Positions 43,689 to 55,863 of a stretch of 64,000 bases of DNA are shown here, piece by piece. Source of the DNA: Nannobrachium achirus (lineage: Eukaryota; Chordata; Actinopteri; Myctophiformes; Myctophidae); assembly GCA_963921795.1 (NCBI GenBank), contig OY997643.1, positions 71,509,980 to 71,573,979 of the forward strand, given 5' to 3'. The notes beneath the pieces are model-generated. The model worked only from the letters and a program-made list of their open reading frames with translations. It did no database searches and was not told the DNA's origin. How positions within the stretch are numbered: position 1 is the first letter of the stretch; every line of letters starts with the position of its first letter. Made by a program: the position numbers and the translations under genes.

Positions 43689-43841
43689 CTTTTCCAAAAA
43701 ATAAAATGAAAATTACAATATACAAAAAGCAATAATGTGAAGTCACAAGCCTTTGTGAAATCACAAAGGCTTAAATCCAACAGGGTTTGAGTATAAATAC
43801 AAAGTATTACAGGGGACCAAGTGCTGATAAAAATAATGTAC

Positions 43842-44046
43842 CTGGACAACGATGAGCATTCCACGCATCCACTGTCCTCTTCATCCCAATGCTGCTCATC
43901 TGACAAGTCAGATTGGATGTGCAATACTTGGTCAATCCATCATCCATGTCCAGTATCTCTTGGTCTACCATGTTAACCAGAGCACTTTTAATGGGAAAGT
44001 TTACCCTCTGGTTAACTTCAACCCACATCCTCTCCACCACATGGTT
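43842..44046 (-). CDS. integrase-core protein, exon with catalytic Glu region
   Basis: TTCTTCTACAG acceptor, CCAG|GTACAT donor. It reads NHVVERMWVEVNQRVNFPIK, SALVNMVDQEILDMDDGLTK and ends MKRTVDAWNAHRCP. In integrase cores the N-H-x-(I/V)-E-R-x-W motif carries the third acidic residue of the DDE triad. The frame is fully open. The previous exon (63590-63703) ends in the same phase 19.5 kb upstream. The family is found in fish either as domesticated single genes or as parts of DNA transposons with integrase-like transposases (Ginger-type); which applies here is not settled. Confidence 0.65.
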
Positions 44047-44049
44047 CTG

Positions 44050-44731
44050 TAGAAGAAAAAGATCCATAAAAATACATATTACTGAACTAGTATCCACAAC
44101 TTTCCCACGTCCCATTGCGCAGAAGTTGTGCGGCAGTTTCCGGTGCAAGCTCAACGGTTGCATCTGCGACGCGCCGTGAGCTTTTGTCTGCTGTTCTCAG
44201 GAAGTGTCCCACAGATAATGCTACAGTAAATGATTGCGTAAACAGGTCGATAGAATGTCACGTTTCCCTGACAGTCCACATTAATGTAGATGGTACACAC
44301 AACATAGCTTAGTATGTGAAATTGATTACACTTAAAAGGTTGAAGTTTTATTGGACCTGTGTGGAATATATTCAACCACAGAAATCCTACTTCAATGTTT
44401 TTCAGGCCAAGGACCCCTTAGCTGAGAGGGAGATGCATCAGGACCCCGACTACATATTGTATAAATTTGTGTTGCAAATTATACATTTTTAATAGATTTG
44501 ATAGATAGCTTCATGAATTAGTTATGACAGCACCATCATCAATGTTGTGCAAATTAATGTTTGTTTATTGTTTTGTTTGTCAACTCTAATAATTTGAATA
44601 AACTACTGTGGATAAAGTCGAAATGTCTCAGTTGATGCTACACATCCAAGTTTTGTAACACAGTTCTTACATTCTGTGACTGATTCTGTGAAAATGTGTG
44701 TACCAGGTAGGAAAGGCCATTGAAGTCAGAC
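44050..44731. other. intron start, no gene called
   Basis: Contains GACGCGCCGTGAGCTTTTGT (44168), a decayed half-site of the dispersed palindrome, and GTTTTTCAGGCCAAGGACCC (44398), a hAT MITE end. Confidence 0.4.
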
Positions 44732-44910
44732 TAAGGGTCGATTAACACTCTTATAAAGAGCCTAACTTATTTCGGTTCGGCACTAGGCGAACCCAAATAT
44801 GGTTCGCCTCCCCCGGTTCGGGAGGGCGTCAACCGACTAAACTCGGCCCCACGGTGCTGCCGAAATGTTGTGACCTCCCGACTTAATTTCGGTACTCAGT
44901 GGTGTCTTGT
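44732..44910. mobile_element. transposon end TAAGGGTCGATT
   Basis: TAAGGGTCGATTAACACTCT then GCCTAACTTATTTCGGTTCG. The mirrored sequence is at 63225-63351. It carries several TTCGG/CCGAA blocks. Confidence 0.5.
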
Positions 44911-44982
44911 CATTCATTCAGCCCGGCTTCATGTTCATATTCTCGACTGTGAATCCAAGGAAACAGCGGTCGGTCACTGGGA

Positions 44983-45011
44983 CACACACGCACACGCACA
45001 CACACACACAC

Positions 45012-45060
<49 letters not shown>
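44983..45060. repeat. (CA)n microsatellite
   Basis: About 38 CA units with a few CACG units. Confidence 0.95.
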
Positions 45061-45063
<3 letters not shown>

Positions 45064-46045
45064 TGGGTGTCGATCGCTTCCAATAACATGACCAAAACCC
45101 ACAACAACGCTTGATATTACACTTGATGTGTACGCATAGTCAAAATACACGATCGCACGTCTTTAGTCAAGGGGACACTATGAAATTCAGCCTCAATACC
45201 AGCAGACAGCATTTTAATATCCTGTATGATAAATGATTAATAATTATCTCTCGTGATGTATATTGTCGCCAACTATTTCTGTATTTTGTCTTATTTTTTT
45301 TAAACCTTTTTTTAACTATATTTTTCTATGGCTTACAAACAACAGTGAAACACCCATTTAAATTGACTTTAAGTTCATTATTTAAGCAATTAGGATAAAA
45401 AAAAAGTAAGATACGATGCAGGAACTACGATCTCACTGTGACTCACTGCACAACGAGCAAATGTCATATCACCTGATAAAAAGGTTAAGTTCCTTAATGT
45501 GTCCATCCTTAATGTGTCCATACTCCCTTTCTTATTAAAACATACTTTAACCACTCCACTTGTAGCCCTATATTTTTTATAGGTCGGATGGGATCTTTGA
45601 AAATAGTCAATCTACAAGCTCACAAAAATGCAACGCATTGAGGCCCACACACACCTGGGCCTCATTGTTCATTTATTAACACATGGCCTTATGAGCCCAT
45701 TTGGTTCGCCATGTCTAGGGCAGTTCTTTCGAACCCTAACCCTGTTCTTTCGATAACCTTTTTAGTTTATTTTCTATAATTATTTGGAAAAATGAAAATA
45801 CAATTAAGAAATTATTAAAAATAAATGAAAAATGATATTGACAAAACATAACCTGCTCACGTATAGGAGGATGTCAGGAGTCACCAGAAAAAAGGACGGG
45901 TGTTTCATTAAATCTATCATGGTTAAAATGGAGTTTGAAGTTACAATGGGTTTGTATAGGAAGGGGGCGTGTCTGATAAAATGAATCAAATATCTAAATC
46001 TAAGCTGAATCAAGCAACTCAAAAACTGTCCTGGGTGTTCGCAAA
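45061..46045. other. unassigned AT-rich intron sequence
   Basis: Half copy of the dispersed palindrome at 45599-45642 (GAAAATAGTCAATCTACAAG, CTCACAAAAATGC). Otherwise nothing recognised. Confidence 0.45.
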
Positions 46046-46046
46046 A

Positions 46047-47710
46047 CCCTGAATAATATATGATAAAATGATGAAAAGTTTTTTGAAAGAGAAATATTGC
46101 TTGAATAAATAGTTCAAAATGTACAATTTGGCAGCCACTTCGTTATGCAAATTAGAAGGTCAAAAACTCTAAATTTTGATTGTTAAACAGGTTTTTCAGA
46201 TTCTGCACCCTTGAATTGTGTAAAATAGACTGTTTCCCAACTTTTACCCCAAAATGCCTCTAACAATCAAATTTTTCAGAAATTCAACTGACTATCACGC
46301 CTAGATGGACAAACGGACAGAAAGACAGACATAGCAATCCGATCTGCTGCCAAAGAAGTTCAATGATAGGCCTATGTCTACTGTATGATATATACTGTAA
46401 TAACTGGAGTGGAGGAGTCGTGAACACGAAAAAAAAGAGGGCACGGCTGCTGATTTTTATAGCATACAATAGAAAGGGAGTTACATCACATAATTATCAT
46501 AGATAGGCCTATACGGGGGGAAAAAGTTATAGTTAACAGAATAAATACAATTTTGAAATAGAGCAATCACTTTAGAAATGAGCATATATTATATGGGCTT
46601 GCAGGGAAAAGGCAATCATAACATAGGTCCTACCACAGACCCGACCATTTGTAAATTTAATTTGTATTAAGTTAACAGGTGCCGGAGCTCGGCCGATGCC
46701 TCGTGCACGGGCAAGTAAAAGTATCGGAAATTAAATACTCAAGTAACCTCAAAATGTTAGTACAGTATACTGAAGTAAATGTACTTAGTTACTTTACACC
46801 ACTGTTATAATTAAAGCAGTCACATAAAAACGCAGCCGCAAGAATGCAAAATAAAACAATCACTATTATTATATTAGATGAGGAAAGGGCAGGCCGCAAG
46901 CGCATAGAAAGTTTAGAAACAGCTGAGGCCAGACGCGCTCTCTCTCTCTCTGCTCTCTTCTCTCTCTGCACACATGCAGTGACTTCACTTCTGTTCTGTC
47001 GCATGCGTATAGGATAGCCACAGAGAGGAGGGGGAATTCAATTAGGGACTAATATTACTAATATTATTTCCACCAAGCAGGCTAAGAAATTGAACATACA
47101 GGTAGATGTGTTCTGTCTGTCCTATTGAGAGGTGTACAGTGGACAGATTGACAGCAGCTGGATTTAATATAAAATTCCGTTATTCTATCAAATGATTTAT
47201 TTATAAATACTGCATAAATAGGCCAACTTTGGCTTTATAGTTTCTTTCCTAAATAGAAATATGAAGAAATATAGGCCTACAGATTACAGAATTCTAATTA
47301 TATTAATTTAATATGAAATGCTAATATTCAAAAAACAAAAAAACAATAATTGAATTGCTCTGACATTTAAAATGATATATTTCGTTATTTAATCATTATA
47401 TAAAACATTTTAAATAGGCTTACATTAAAAAAAAAAAAAAAAAATCCACCAGGTTGTTGAACCCTGCGCTGTTTGCATTTTCTTTTTTCTTTTTTTTGCA
47501 GTTTCCTCCAGTTGAAAACACCGACTCTCCAGGTTCCTTTGCTAAACTGTGGAAAAAGTATTTCTGTGACAGCTTCCTATCAGTTATTTTTCCCACATGT
47601 AACGGGACCCCTTTGAAGACATTTTCCTCTATAGCGGCCTGGGTCAGCTGTGTGTGTTGTCCAGTGCCAGATGGTTCTGCCATGGCCTGCAACACCTTGA
47701 CCTCCTGCAT
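46047..47710. repeat. 1.66-kb direct repeat, copy 1 (uninterrupted)
   Basis: It matches 47975-48707 plus 53135-54040. It includes GACTATCACGCCTAGATGGA, a hAT terminus at 46700-46794 (CTTAGTTACTTTACACCACTG) and part of a hAT-like transposase on the minus strand. The site GTAAATGTACTTAG (46776) is the empty target of the fold-back element. Confidence 0.85.
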
Positions 47711-47803
47711 GTATATGGCTCCATGTGCAGAAATAATGTTAATGTCCCGCTTTTGTATTTCAAGTGATAATTCTGATATTCTTGCAAAGCGCCGTGAAGA
47801 CAA
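47470..47803 (-). mobile_element. hAT-like transposase fragment
   Basis: The minus strand reads RDINIISAHGAIYMQEVKVL, then QAAIEENVFKGVPLHVGKIT and DRKLSQKYFFHSLA. The (F)KG(V/I)xL....Q..F...L pattern is familiar from the middle part of transposase-derived proteins in fish. A second copy at 53759-54028 is shifted after SLA. Confidence 0.45.
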
Positions 47804-50413
47804 AGCATGGCCACTTATGTCTATCTGCAGTGAAAGTTTTTAAACCGCAGCAGCACACACCCACCCACGCGACTCCCCTGGGTAGTGGGTAATCTCCACT
47901 CCTTTGATGTCCAAATTGGCCAATTAGGTACAGGCGTGTAGCTTAATAGGCTTCTGGTTCCCAACTTTTACCCAAAAATGCCCTGATTATATGATAATTG
48001 ATGAAAAGTTTTTTGAAAGAGAAATATTGCTTGAATAAATAGTTCAAAATGTACAATTTGGCAGCCACTTTGTTATGCAAATTAGAAGGTCAAAAACTCA
48101 AAATTTTGATTGTTAACCAGGTTTTTCAGATTCTGCACCCTTGAATTGTGTAAAATAGACTGTTTCCCAACTTTTACCCCAAAATGCCTCTAACAATCAC
48201 ATTTTTCAGAAATTCAACTGACTATCACGCCTAGATGGACAGACAGACGGACAGAAAGACAGACATAGCAATCCGATCTGCTGCCAAAGAAGTTCAATGA
48301 TAGGCCTATGTCTACTGTATGATATATACTGTAATAACTGGAGTGGAGGAGTCGTGACCACGAAAAAAAAGAGGGCACGGCTGCTGATTTTTATAGCATA
48401 CAATAGAAAGGGAGTTACATCACATAATTATCATAGATAGGCCTATACGGGGGAAAAAAGTTATAGTTAACAGAATAAATACAATTTTGAAATAGAGCAA
48501 TCACTTTAGAAATGAGCATATATTATATGGGCTTGCAGGGAAAAGGCAATCATAACATAGGTCCTACCCCAGACCCGACCATTTGTAAGTTTAATTTGTA
48601 TTAAGTTAACAGGTGCCGGAGCTCGGCCGATGCCTCGTGCACGGGCAAGTAAAATTAAATACTCAAGTAACCTCAAAATGTTAGTACAGTATACTGAAGT
48701 AAATGTAGAGTAAGGTGGGGTAAAAGGCCCCCCTTAAGGATAATGTCTATTTTATGACCAATTAAAATACATTTTGATATTAATTCAGTATGTACATGTT
48801 AACAATGCTTTATCCAATACACCTATATGGGCACCATGTTGAAAAATTAGATACATTTGATTTTATAGTACAAAAAGAAAAACATGTAAAAAGGGCCTAT
48901 TGCCCCACTACTGGGGTAATAGGCCCCCCTCTATGGGGTAATAGGCCCCCTTCTATGTCCTGGAGCAGAATAAGTGCTACAATCATGAAAATTGCCATGA
49001 GCATTTTCCATGGGTCACTTGACAAGATAATTGTCAGAGGAATTTGAATTTTCAAGATGGTGGCCATTTTCCAAGATGGCTGACACCTTAGTGGAGCAGT
49101 TATGTGATATAATAGTTTATTTGGTGATATAAGTATGAAAATTGGCATGAGCAGTCTCTGTGGGTCACTTGACAATTAGCCACCCACAGCTACTTGAAAT
49201 TTCAAGATGGCGGACATTTTTCAAGATGGCCGACACCTTGTGGAGCAGTTAAGTGATATAATGGTTTATTTGGTGCTCCACTAAGGTGGTGGCCATCTTG
49301 AAAAATGGCTGCCATATTGAAATTTCAAGTAACTGTGGGTGGCTAATTGCCAAGTAAGTCTGGGTTTCCGAGGCTAATTGCCAAGTGACCCACAGAGACT
49401 ACTCATGCCAATTTTCAGGCTTGTATCACCAAAATACCCAGGGGGCAAAGGAAGGTGTGCTGCATTTGCCCCGACATAAAAAGTTGTCCACCAGAAATAT
49501 TATCTATGACCCAGTAGGATCACAACCTATATGGACAACCCGGTCAATTTGTACAACAAAGTCCTATTAGTTTTAATGGGGGGTGAATAGGGCAAAATTT
49601 TAAACTGAGGGATATTTCCACGAAACTTCACAGGTTGATCAATGGTATACATATGAACATTTTTTTGTATTGCAAGTTTCCATGAAATCCAATATGGCCA
49701 CCACAATATGGCCGCCATAATGTAAGGACCCAGAAAATAGGTTTTGCCTCTAACTTCTGAACCAGATGAGCTAGAAACGCAAACTTGGTGTCTATTTCAT
49801 GGTGTCTGACCATGGGAGACTCAATGGAATAGCTAATTTTATTATTGGGTGTGTCTGGACCTTTATTGTGCATATTTGCAAGATGGTGGACTCCCAAATA
49901 GAGCTTTAACATAATTTCTACCATTATTGTTGACTGCTTTTGCAAATACAAGCAATATGAATCCATTTGCTAAGATTTATGGCACAGAAGGGACTTATAC
50001 CTGTATTATTCTTGAGTTTGCATGTTGTCAAAATGGCTGTAAACGAGATATTATATTTCCTGTCCGATTCTACTGTATGTAGTTGTAGCAAAGACTTCAG
50101 ATAAAATCAGAGACCAAAACAATGTATCTTAGAAATTATTTTTTTATTTAAAAAAAAAAGAAAAAAAGAGAGAGATTATCTCAATGAAATGAATGCAACT
50201 GCCTTTTTGGGTCTTTCACACATAGACATGCACATGCTTTCCAACAACTTCAGCTTCAGGGAAATTATAATGAACACATGATTAAAACAGGCTGCATTAT
50301 AATGCAAATAATTAGTCACTATCACTGTCATGTGTACCTATCCTGCTGCATCTTGTCTCCAGTCCTTGGCAACGACACCCCAAGTAGCATGCAATTCCCT
50401 TCTTCGCACATGA

Positions 50414-50748
50414 AGTTCAATCACCCGAGAGAGACTTGGAGTAGAACCGCTGCTCCTTCACTTGGAAAGGAGTCAGCTTAGGTGGTTCGGGCATCTAGTA
50501 CGGATGCCCCCCGAGCGCCTTCCTAGGAAGGTCCTCGATGCACGTCCCACTGGGAGGAGACCCCGTGGCAGACCTAAGACCAGATGGAAGGATTATATAT
50601 CCAGACTGGCCTGGGAACGCCTCGGTATACTCCCAGAGGGAGTGGAGGAAGTTGCGCAGGATAAGGAAATCTGGAAGTCTCAGTTGGAACTGTTACCCCC
50701 GCGACCCGATTCCGGATAAGCGGTTGAAGATGGATGGATGGATGGATG
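50414..50748 (+). mobile_element. LINE 3' end with 9-bp TSD and (GATG)n tail
   Basis: Flanked by GCACATGAA at 50405-50413 and 50749-50757; the mirror arm carries the empty site at 51502-51510. The frame 50462-50719 reads SQLRWFGHLVRMPPERLPRK then TGRRPRGRPKTRWKDYISRL, the C-terminal motif of a common fish non-LTR retrotransposon. It ends GATAAGCGGTTGAAGATGGA plus GATG repeats. Clade not assigned. Confidence 0.9.
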
Positions 50749-50757
50749 GCACATGAA

Positions 50758-51335
50758 CAGTTTTTCTGGCAGCCTTTGATACAGCTACATGATATTGCCT
50801 TGTCCATTGATATAGGCCAGGCTGGCTCTGTAGATGTACAGGGGACTGCCTTCCCATCACTGAGAGACCATCCATATTCAGTGAAGCAAGGGATGTCTGG
50901 CTTCGCGATGTGTGCAGTTTTATCTATTATGGCTGCAAGAGCAGCTCTTTTCAGGTGCAGGGCATTTTCTGTAGGTGGCAGCAGCTTCAACAGGGTTGAT
51001 CGGTTATTTAGGAACTTGTACACTCTCAGCTTTGCCAGGTCAAAGTCCTCCGAATGGTCAGCTTTTGATGCATATACAGCTATTGTGAGGTCTCTAGCCT
51101 GATTCTTGACATCCTCTGAGAGGGAATAAGTGGAATTTTCACCAAACTCCTGAAGTGCAGGGAGATCTAGACCCATGCTGGTCTTGAACCATGCCTTCTT
51201 TCCAGTGAAAAAGGGATAGCTGGTGGTATCTCTGCCACTCAGGCTGTGAATAAAGGGCAGGGCACGACACTGTGCGAGTCCAAGGGCTGAGACCATGTGA
51301 TGGATAGGAAGATATGCATCCTGCTCTGTTCTCAC
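50758..51335 (-). CDS. transposon-associated protein with HSLSGRDTTS motif
   Basis: It reads FIHSLSGRDTTSYPFFTGKK, then DLTIAVYASKADHSEDFDLA, KLRVYKFLNNRSTLLKLLPP, TENALHLKRAALAAIIDKTA and a cysteine-rich end SCSCIKGCQKNCSCA. The same protein family occurs in many copies in fish and invertebrate genomes; its biochemical role is unknown to me. The HSLSGRDTTS motif and the CxCxxxCxxxCxC end are its hallmarks. The frame lies in the loop and runs into the left arm, where the LINE insertion (50414-50748) cuts it right after SCA. Its 3' part is therefore duplicated, inverted, in the right arm (51403-51500). Confidence 0.6.
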
Positions 51336-51365
51336 CCACAGCTCTGGAAGGTCTAGGAGGTGGGT

Positions 51366-51399
51366 GGCAGCATGATATAGATGCCTATATCATGCTGCC
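51366..51399. repeat. 15-bp perfect hairpin at arm/loop border
   Basis: GGCAGCATGATATAG and CTATATCATGCTGCC around ATGC. It sits immediately next to the start of the right arm of the fold-back element. Confidence 0.9.
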
Positions 51400-54040
51400 G
51401 CCATGGGAAGGCAGTCCCCTGTCCATCTACAGAGCCAGCCTGGCCTATATCAATGGACAAGGCAATATCATGTAGCTGTATCAAAGGCTGCCAGAAAAAC
51501 TGTTCATGTGCGAAGAAGGGAATTGCATGCTAGTTGGGGTGTCGTTGCCAAGGACTGGAGACAAGATGCAGCAGGATAGGTACACATGACAGTGATAGTG
51601 AGTAGTGACTAGCAATTATTTGCATTATAATGCAGCCTGTTTTAATCATGTGTTCATTATAATTTCCCTGAAGCTGAAGTTGTTGGAAAGCATGTGCATG
51701 TCTATGTGTGAAAGACCCAAAAAGGCAGTTGCATTCATTTCATTGAGATAATCTCTCTCTTTTTTTATATTTTTTTTAATAAAAAAAATAATTTCTAAGA
51801 TACATTGTTTTGGTCTCTGATTTTATCTGAAGTCATTGCTACAACTACATACAGTAGAATCGGACAGGAAATATAATATCTCGTTTACAGCCATTTTGAC
51901 AACATGCAAACTCAAGAATAATACATGTATAAGTCCCTTCTGTGCCATAAATCTTAGCAAATGGATTCATATTGCTTGTATTTGCAAAAGCAGTCAACAA
52001 TCATGGTAGAAATTATGTTAAAGCTCTATTTTGGGAATCCACCATCTTGTAAATATGCACAATAAAGGTCCAGACACACCCAATAATAAAATTAGCTATT
52101 CCATTGAGTCTCCCATGGTCAGACACCATGAAATAGACACCAAGTTTGCGTTTCTAGCTCATCTGGTTCAGAAGTTAGAGGCAAAACCTATTTTCTGGGT
52201 CCTTACATTATGGCGGCCATATTGTGGCCGCCATATTGGATTTCATGGAAACTTGCAATACAAAAAATGTTCATATGTATACCATTGATCAACCTGTGAA
52301 GTTTCGTGGAAATATCCCTCAGTTTAAAATTTTGCCCTATTCACCCCCCATTAAAACTAATAGGGGCTAATATTGAGGCGGCCATATTGGACTTTGTTGT
52401 ACAAATTGACCGGGTTGTCCATATAGGTTGTGATCCTACTGGGTCATAGATAATATTTCTGGTGGACAACTTTTTATGTCGGGGCAAATGCAGGTTTCCC
52501 AAAAAAAGGCTGGTTTGCCCCCTGGGTAAAATAACCCTTTATATCACATAACTGCTCCAATTAGGTGTCAGCCATCTTGAAAAATGTCTGTCATCTTGAA
52601 AGTGTCCATTTCAAAGTGACCCATGGAAACTGCTAATGCCAATTTTCACGTTTGTATCATTAACTGAACGATTCTGCCAAAAATAAGCAGTTATTCTCTC
52701 CATGGGGCAAAAAGCCTCCGGGGACTTCTTACCCCACACGAGGGGGGGGGGGCCTATTACCCCAACGCTGTCATTGCAAAGAGTGTCATCTTAAATCTTA
52801 AACCTTTTTTATTTTTTTATTTTTTTAAGTTGATAATTTATCATATAAGGCCTTCCTAATGATATACAAAAAATAAGTGAAGAGGTTCAACTTATTTACA
52901 CCGAGTTTGGAACATTTTCACAGTGACAAAGAATTAGATCAGTTTATCTTAAATGTGTTTGATTGAGAAAGTTATGACCTGGATTAAGGTGAGACAATGA
53001 AATTTGGTATCCATGAAGAGCTAAGGATGCCAGGAATGTGCTGAAATCAAAATTTTTGCCACCTTGTAGTTCTGTAGTCAAATACAGCTGGGGGGCTTAT
53101 TACCCCAGGGGGGCCTATTCCCCCACTCTACCCTACTTAGTTACTTTACACCACTGTTATAATTAAAGCAGTCACATAAAAACGCAGCCGCAAGAATGCA
53201 AAATAAAACAATCACTATTATTATATTAGATGAGGAAAGCGCATAGAAAGTTTAGAAACAGCTGAGGCCAGACGCGCTCTCTCTCTCTCTGCTCTCTTCT
53301 CTCTCTGCACACATGCAGTGACTTCACTTCTGTTCTGTCGCATGCGTATAGGATAGCCACAGAGAGGAGGGGGAATTCAATTAGGGACTAATATTACTAA
53401 TATTATTTCCACCAAGCAGGCTAAGAAATTGAACATACAGGTAGATGCGTTCTGTCTGTCCTATTGAGAGGTGTACAGTGGACAGATTGACAGCAGCTGG
53501 ATTTAATATAAAATTCCGTTATTCTATCAAATGATTTATTTATAAATACTGCATAAATAGGCCAACTTTGGCTTTATAGTTTCTTTCCTAAATTGAAATA
53601 TGAAGAAATATAGGCCTACAGATTACAGAATTCTAATTATATTAATTTAATATGAAATGCTAATATTCAAAAATCAAAAAAACAATAATTGAATTGCTCT
53701 GACATTTAAAATTATATATTTCGTTATTTAATCATTATATAAAACATTTTAAATAGGCCTACATTAAAAATAAAAAATAAAATCCACCAGGTTGTTGAAC
53801 CCTGCGCTGTTTGCAGTTTTTTTTTTTTTTGGCAGTTTCCTCCAGTTGAAAACACCGACTCTCCAGGTTCCTTGCTAAACTGTGGAAAAAGTCTTTCTGT
53901 GACAGCTTCCTATCAGTTATTTTTCCCACATGTAACGGGACCCCTTTGAAGACGTTTTCCTCTATAGCGGCCTGGGTCAGCTGTGTGTGTTGTCCAGTGC
54001 CAGATGGTTCTGCCATGGCCTGCAACACCTTTACCTCCCT

Positions 54041-55052
54041 GTATATTAATTATTATAATTATATTATACTATATATTATTGATTCATTAATGGGGAACGG
54101 CGATGGGTGTAATAAATAAAGAAAAAGAAAAAAGATAACCAACAAGCAGACAGCAGTGAATGCACCGCTTCATGGCGTGTCGACATTTCATTTTAATATT
54201 TTATTTTTTACTAAGCCTGTAGCTTTGGACACTATGGGCAACAAATGTAACTTGACGTTAATGGAAGGTAGGTATTAAAGGTGTTAAACAAATGCCAAGT
54301 TAACTGAAGGTCAATAGTTGATGCATGCTTAGGGGCGGCTGGTATCAATGGGCTAGTGGGGCTTAGCCCTCCCTACTTTATGGATATTTTTTATTTTTAT
54401 TTAATTTTATTTTTTTATATTTTTTATTTAAAACATTTTAATAATAATGTTTTAGAAGAGATCATTTTATATGCTGGTGGAACCTAAAGCAGCAACAGCA
54501 TCAAAAAGTTACAAGAAAACCACCAAATATGTCCAAATGGGCTGAATTCTTATAGCCCAAGCCAGCTTCCATTGACTATATTGAGTGAGTGATTGACAGC
54601 TTACATGGCACGCCTTCATGGCCTGCCTCATATTCTTACCATTGTGGGGCTGATTTCTGTCAGCCCAAAGAACACGCCCAGGCCTGTGACATCACTGTGT
54701 GATTATCATTGAGCTGGGTGATTGACAGCTGGCATGACACGCCTGCTTCATTTAGACACCATTTGGGCTAATTTCATTCAGCCCTTAGGACATGCCCACT
54801 GCAGTTCCACCATGTGACTGGCTTTTGACCAATGACAAGTTTACTAGCTTGTCTGTGTTTTTTGGCTTGGCAGCCATGTTTGTTTGGTGCATCATCCGTG
54901 CATTATCCGTGCATGACCCGTGACATCGTGACATCGTGCACATTAAAAGGTAAGATTTTAATGATTCTGGCAATAGAGCCATTTTATCATTTTTATAATG
55001 CTTTGGCAAGAATGCTTGTGCTTGAACTGAAATTGAAATAGAGAGACCGACC

Positions 55053-55098
<46 letters not shown>

Positions 55099-55720
55099 GA
55101 GTGTATTTACCACTGGCTGCTATATAAGCTGCCTGCATTACACAAGCTATAAAAATCAAGCCTTTTCAGTAGTTGTCTGGTTCTGGTCTTATATTTTGTT
55201 TAAAAAGTACATGCTATTCTTGTGTGACACTTAATTTAGGATTGTATTAATCCCAGGCTTAAAATGATGAGTATTGTCAACACCACCAATAATGATGATA
55301 GTTATCTGCACATACAAACAGAATGAGCACTGGAGCAGTGGAACCCCTGTTTGTTGTGGGCACTTCTGTTCATGTGCATCTCTTGCTATAACAAAGTATA
55401 GATACAGTAGGCCTACAGTAGTGTCATTGCTGTAACTTGGTATCTGGAATGTGATGTTGCTGCAGGGTGAAATATGGCTAGCATATAGTATAACTAGCCC
55501 TTACCCGTTCAAAGATGAGCACTGAAATGATGTGCAGTGTGTGGGTTATGGGTTGTGCACTGTGCACACAGTGTATGAGGGATGGGAAACTTTAACTGGT
55601 GCTTACATGATAATATGTAGGAGCATCAACGTAAGAAATACCCGTTTGGTTTAATGGCTATAGAGATACTGTGTACCGATCTGCATGATTTTTGGACAAC
55701 ATCTGTAACAGGGCCAGACA
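54041..55720. other. intron sequence with diverged 125-bp tandem and (CAGA)n
   Basis: GTGATTGACAGCTTACATGG (54590) and GTGATTGACAGCTGGCATGA (54718) mark a diverged tandem with TTTCTGTCAGCCC / TTTCATTCAGCCC. (CAGA)n at 55055-55098. No gene. Confidence 0.55.
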
Positions 55721-55721
55721 A

Positions 55722-55783
55722 CCCCCCCCCCCCCCCCCCCCCCAACCCCAGTCCCCACCCCCCCGCACGCACGCACACGCGCA

Positions 55784-55861
<78 letters not shown>
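55722..55861. repeat. poly(C) and (CA)n
   Basis: About 22 C at 55722-55743; about 36 CA units at 55789-55860. Confidence 0.9.

Positions 55862-55863
<2 letters not shown>

Larger units (their letters stand above)
48708..53134. mobile_element. fold-back element, 4427 bp, TA target (mariner-like)
   Basis: The ends GAGTAAGGTGGGGTAAAAGG and (complement of the right end) GGGTAGAGTGGGGGAATAGG are imperfect inverted repeats. TA is present at both borders (48706-48707, 53135-53136), and the sister copy at 46782 has a single TA. The arms are long: 49440-50856 and 51403-52510 are nearly perfect inverted repeats; the outer parts are more diverged. The loop (about 50857-51402) holds a minus-strand open frame. 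Both arms are rich in GGGGTAATAGGCCCC and CAAGATGGC motifs. A LINE tail has inserted in the left arm. Confidence 0.85.
47975..54040. repeat. 1.66-kb direct repeat, copy 2 (interrupted)
   Basis: Same content as 46047-47710, split at 48707/53135 by the 4.43-kb fold-back element. The two copies are separated by about 265 bp. Confidence 0.85.

Noticed and set aside
43384-44046. Integrase exons as part of an LTR retrotransposon
   Set aside because: There is no reverse transcriptase, protease or LTR nearby, and the gene is split by spliceosomal introns with conserved phase.
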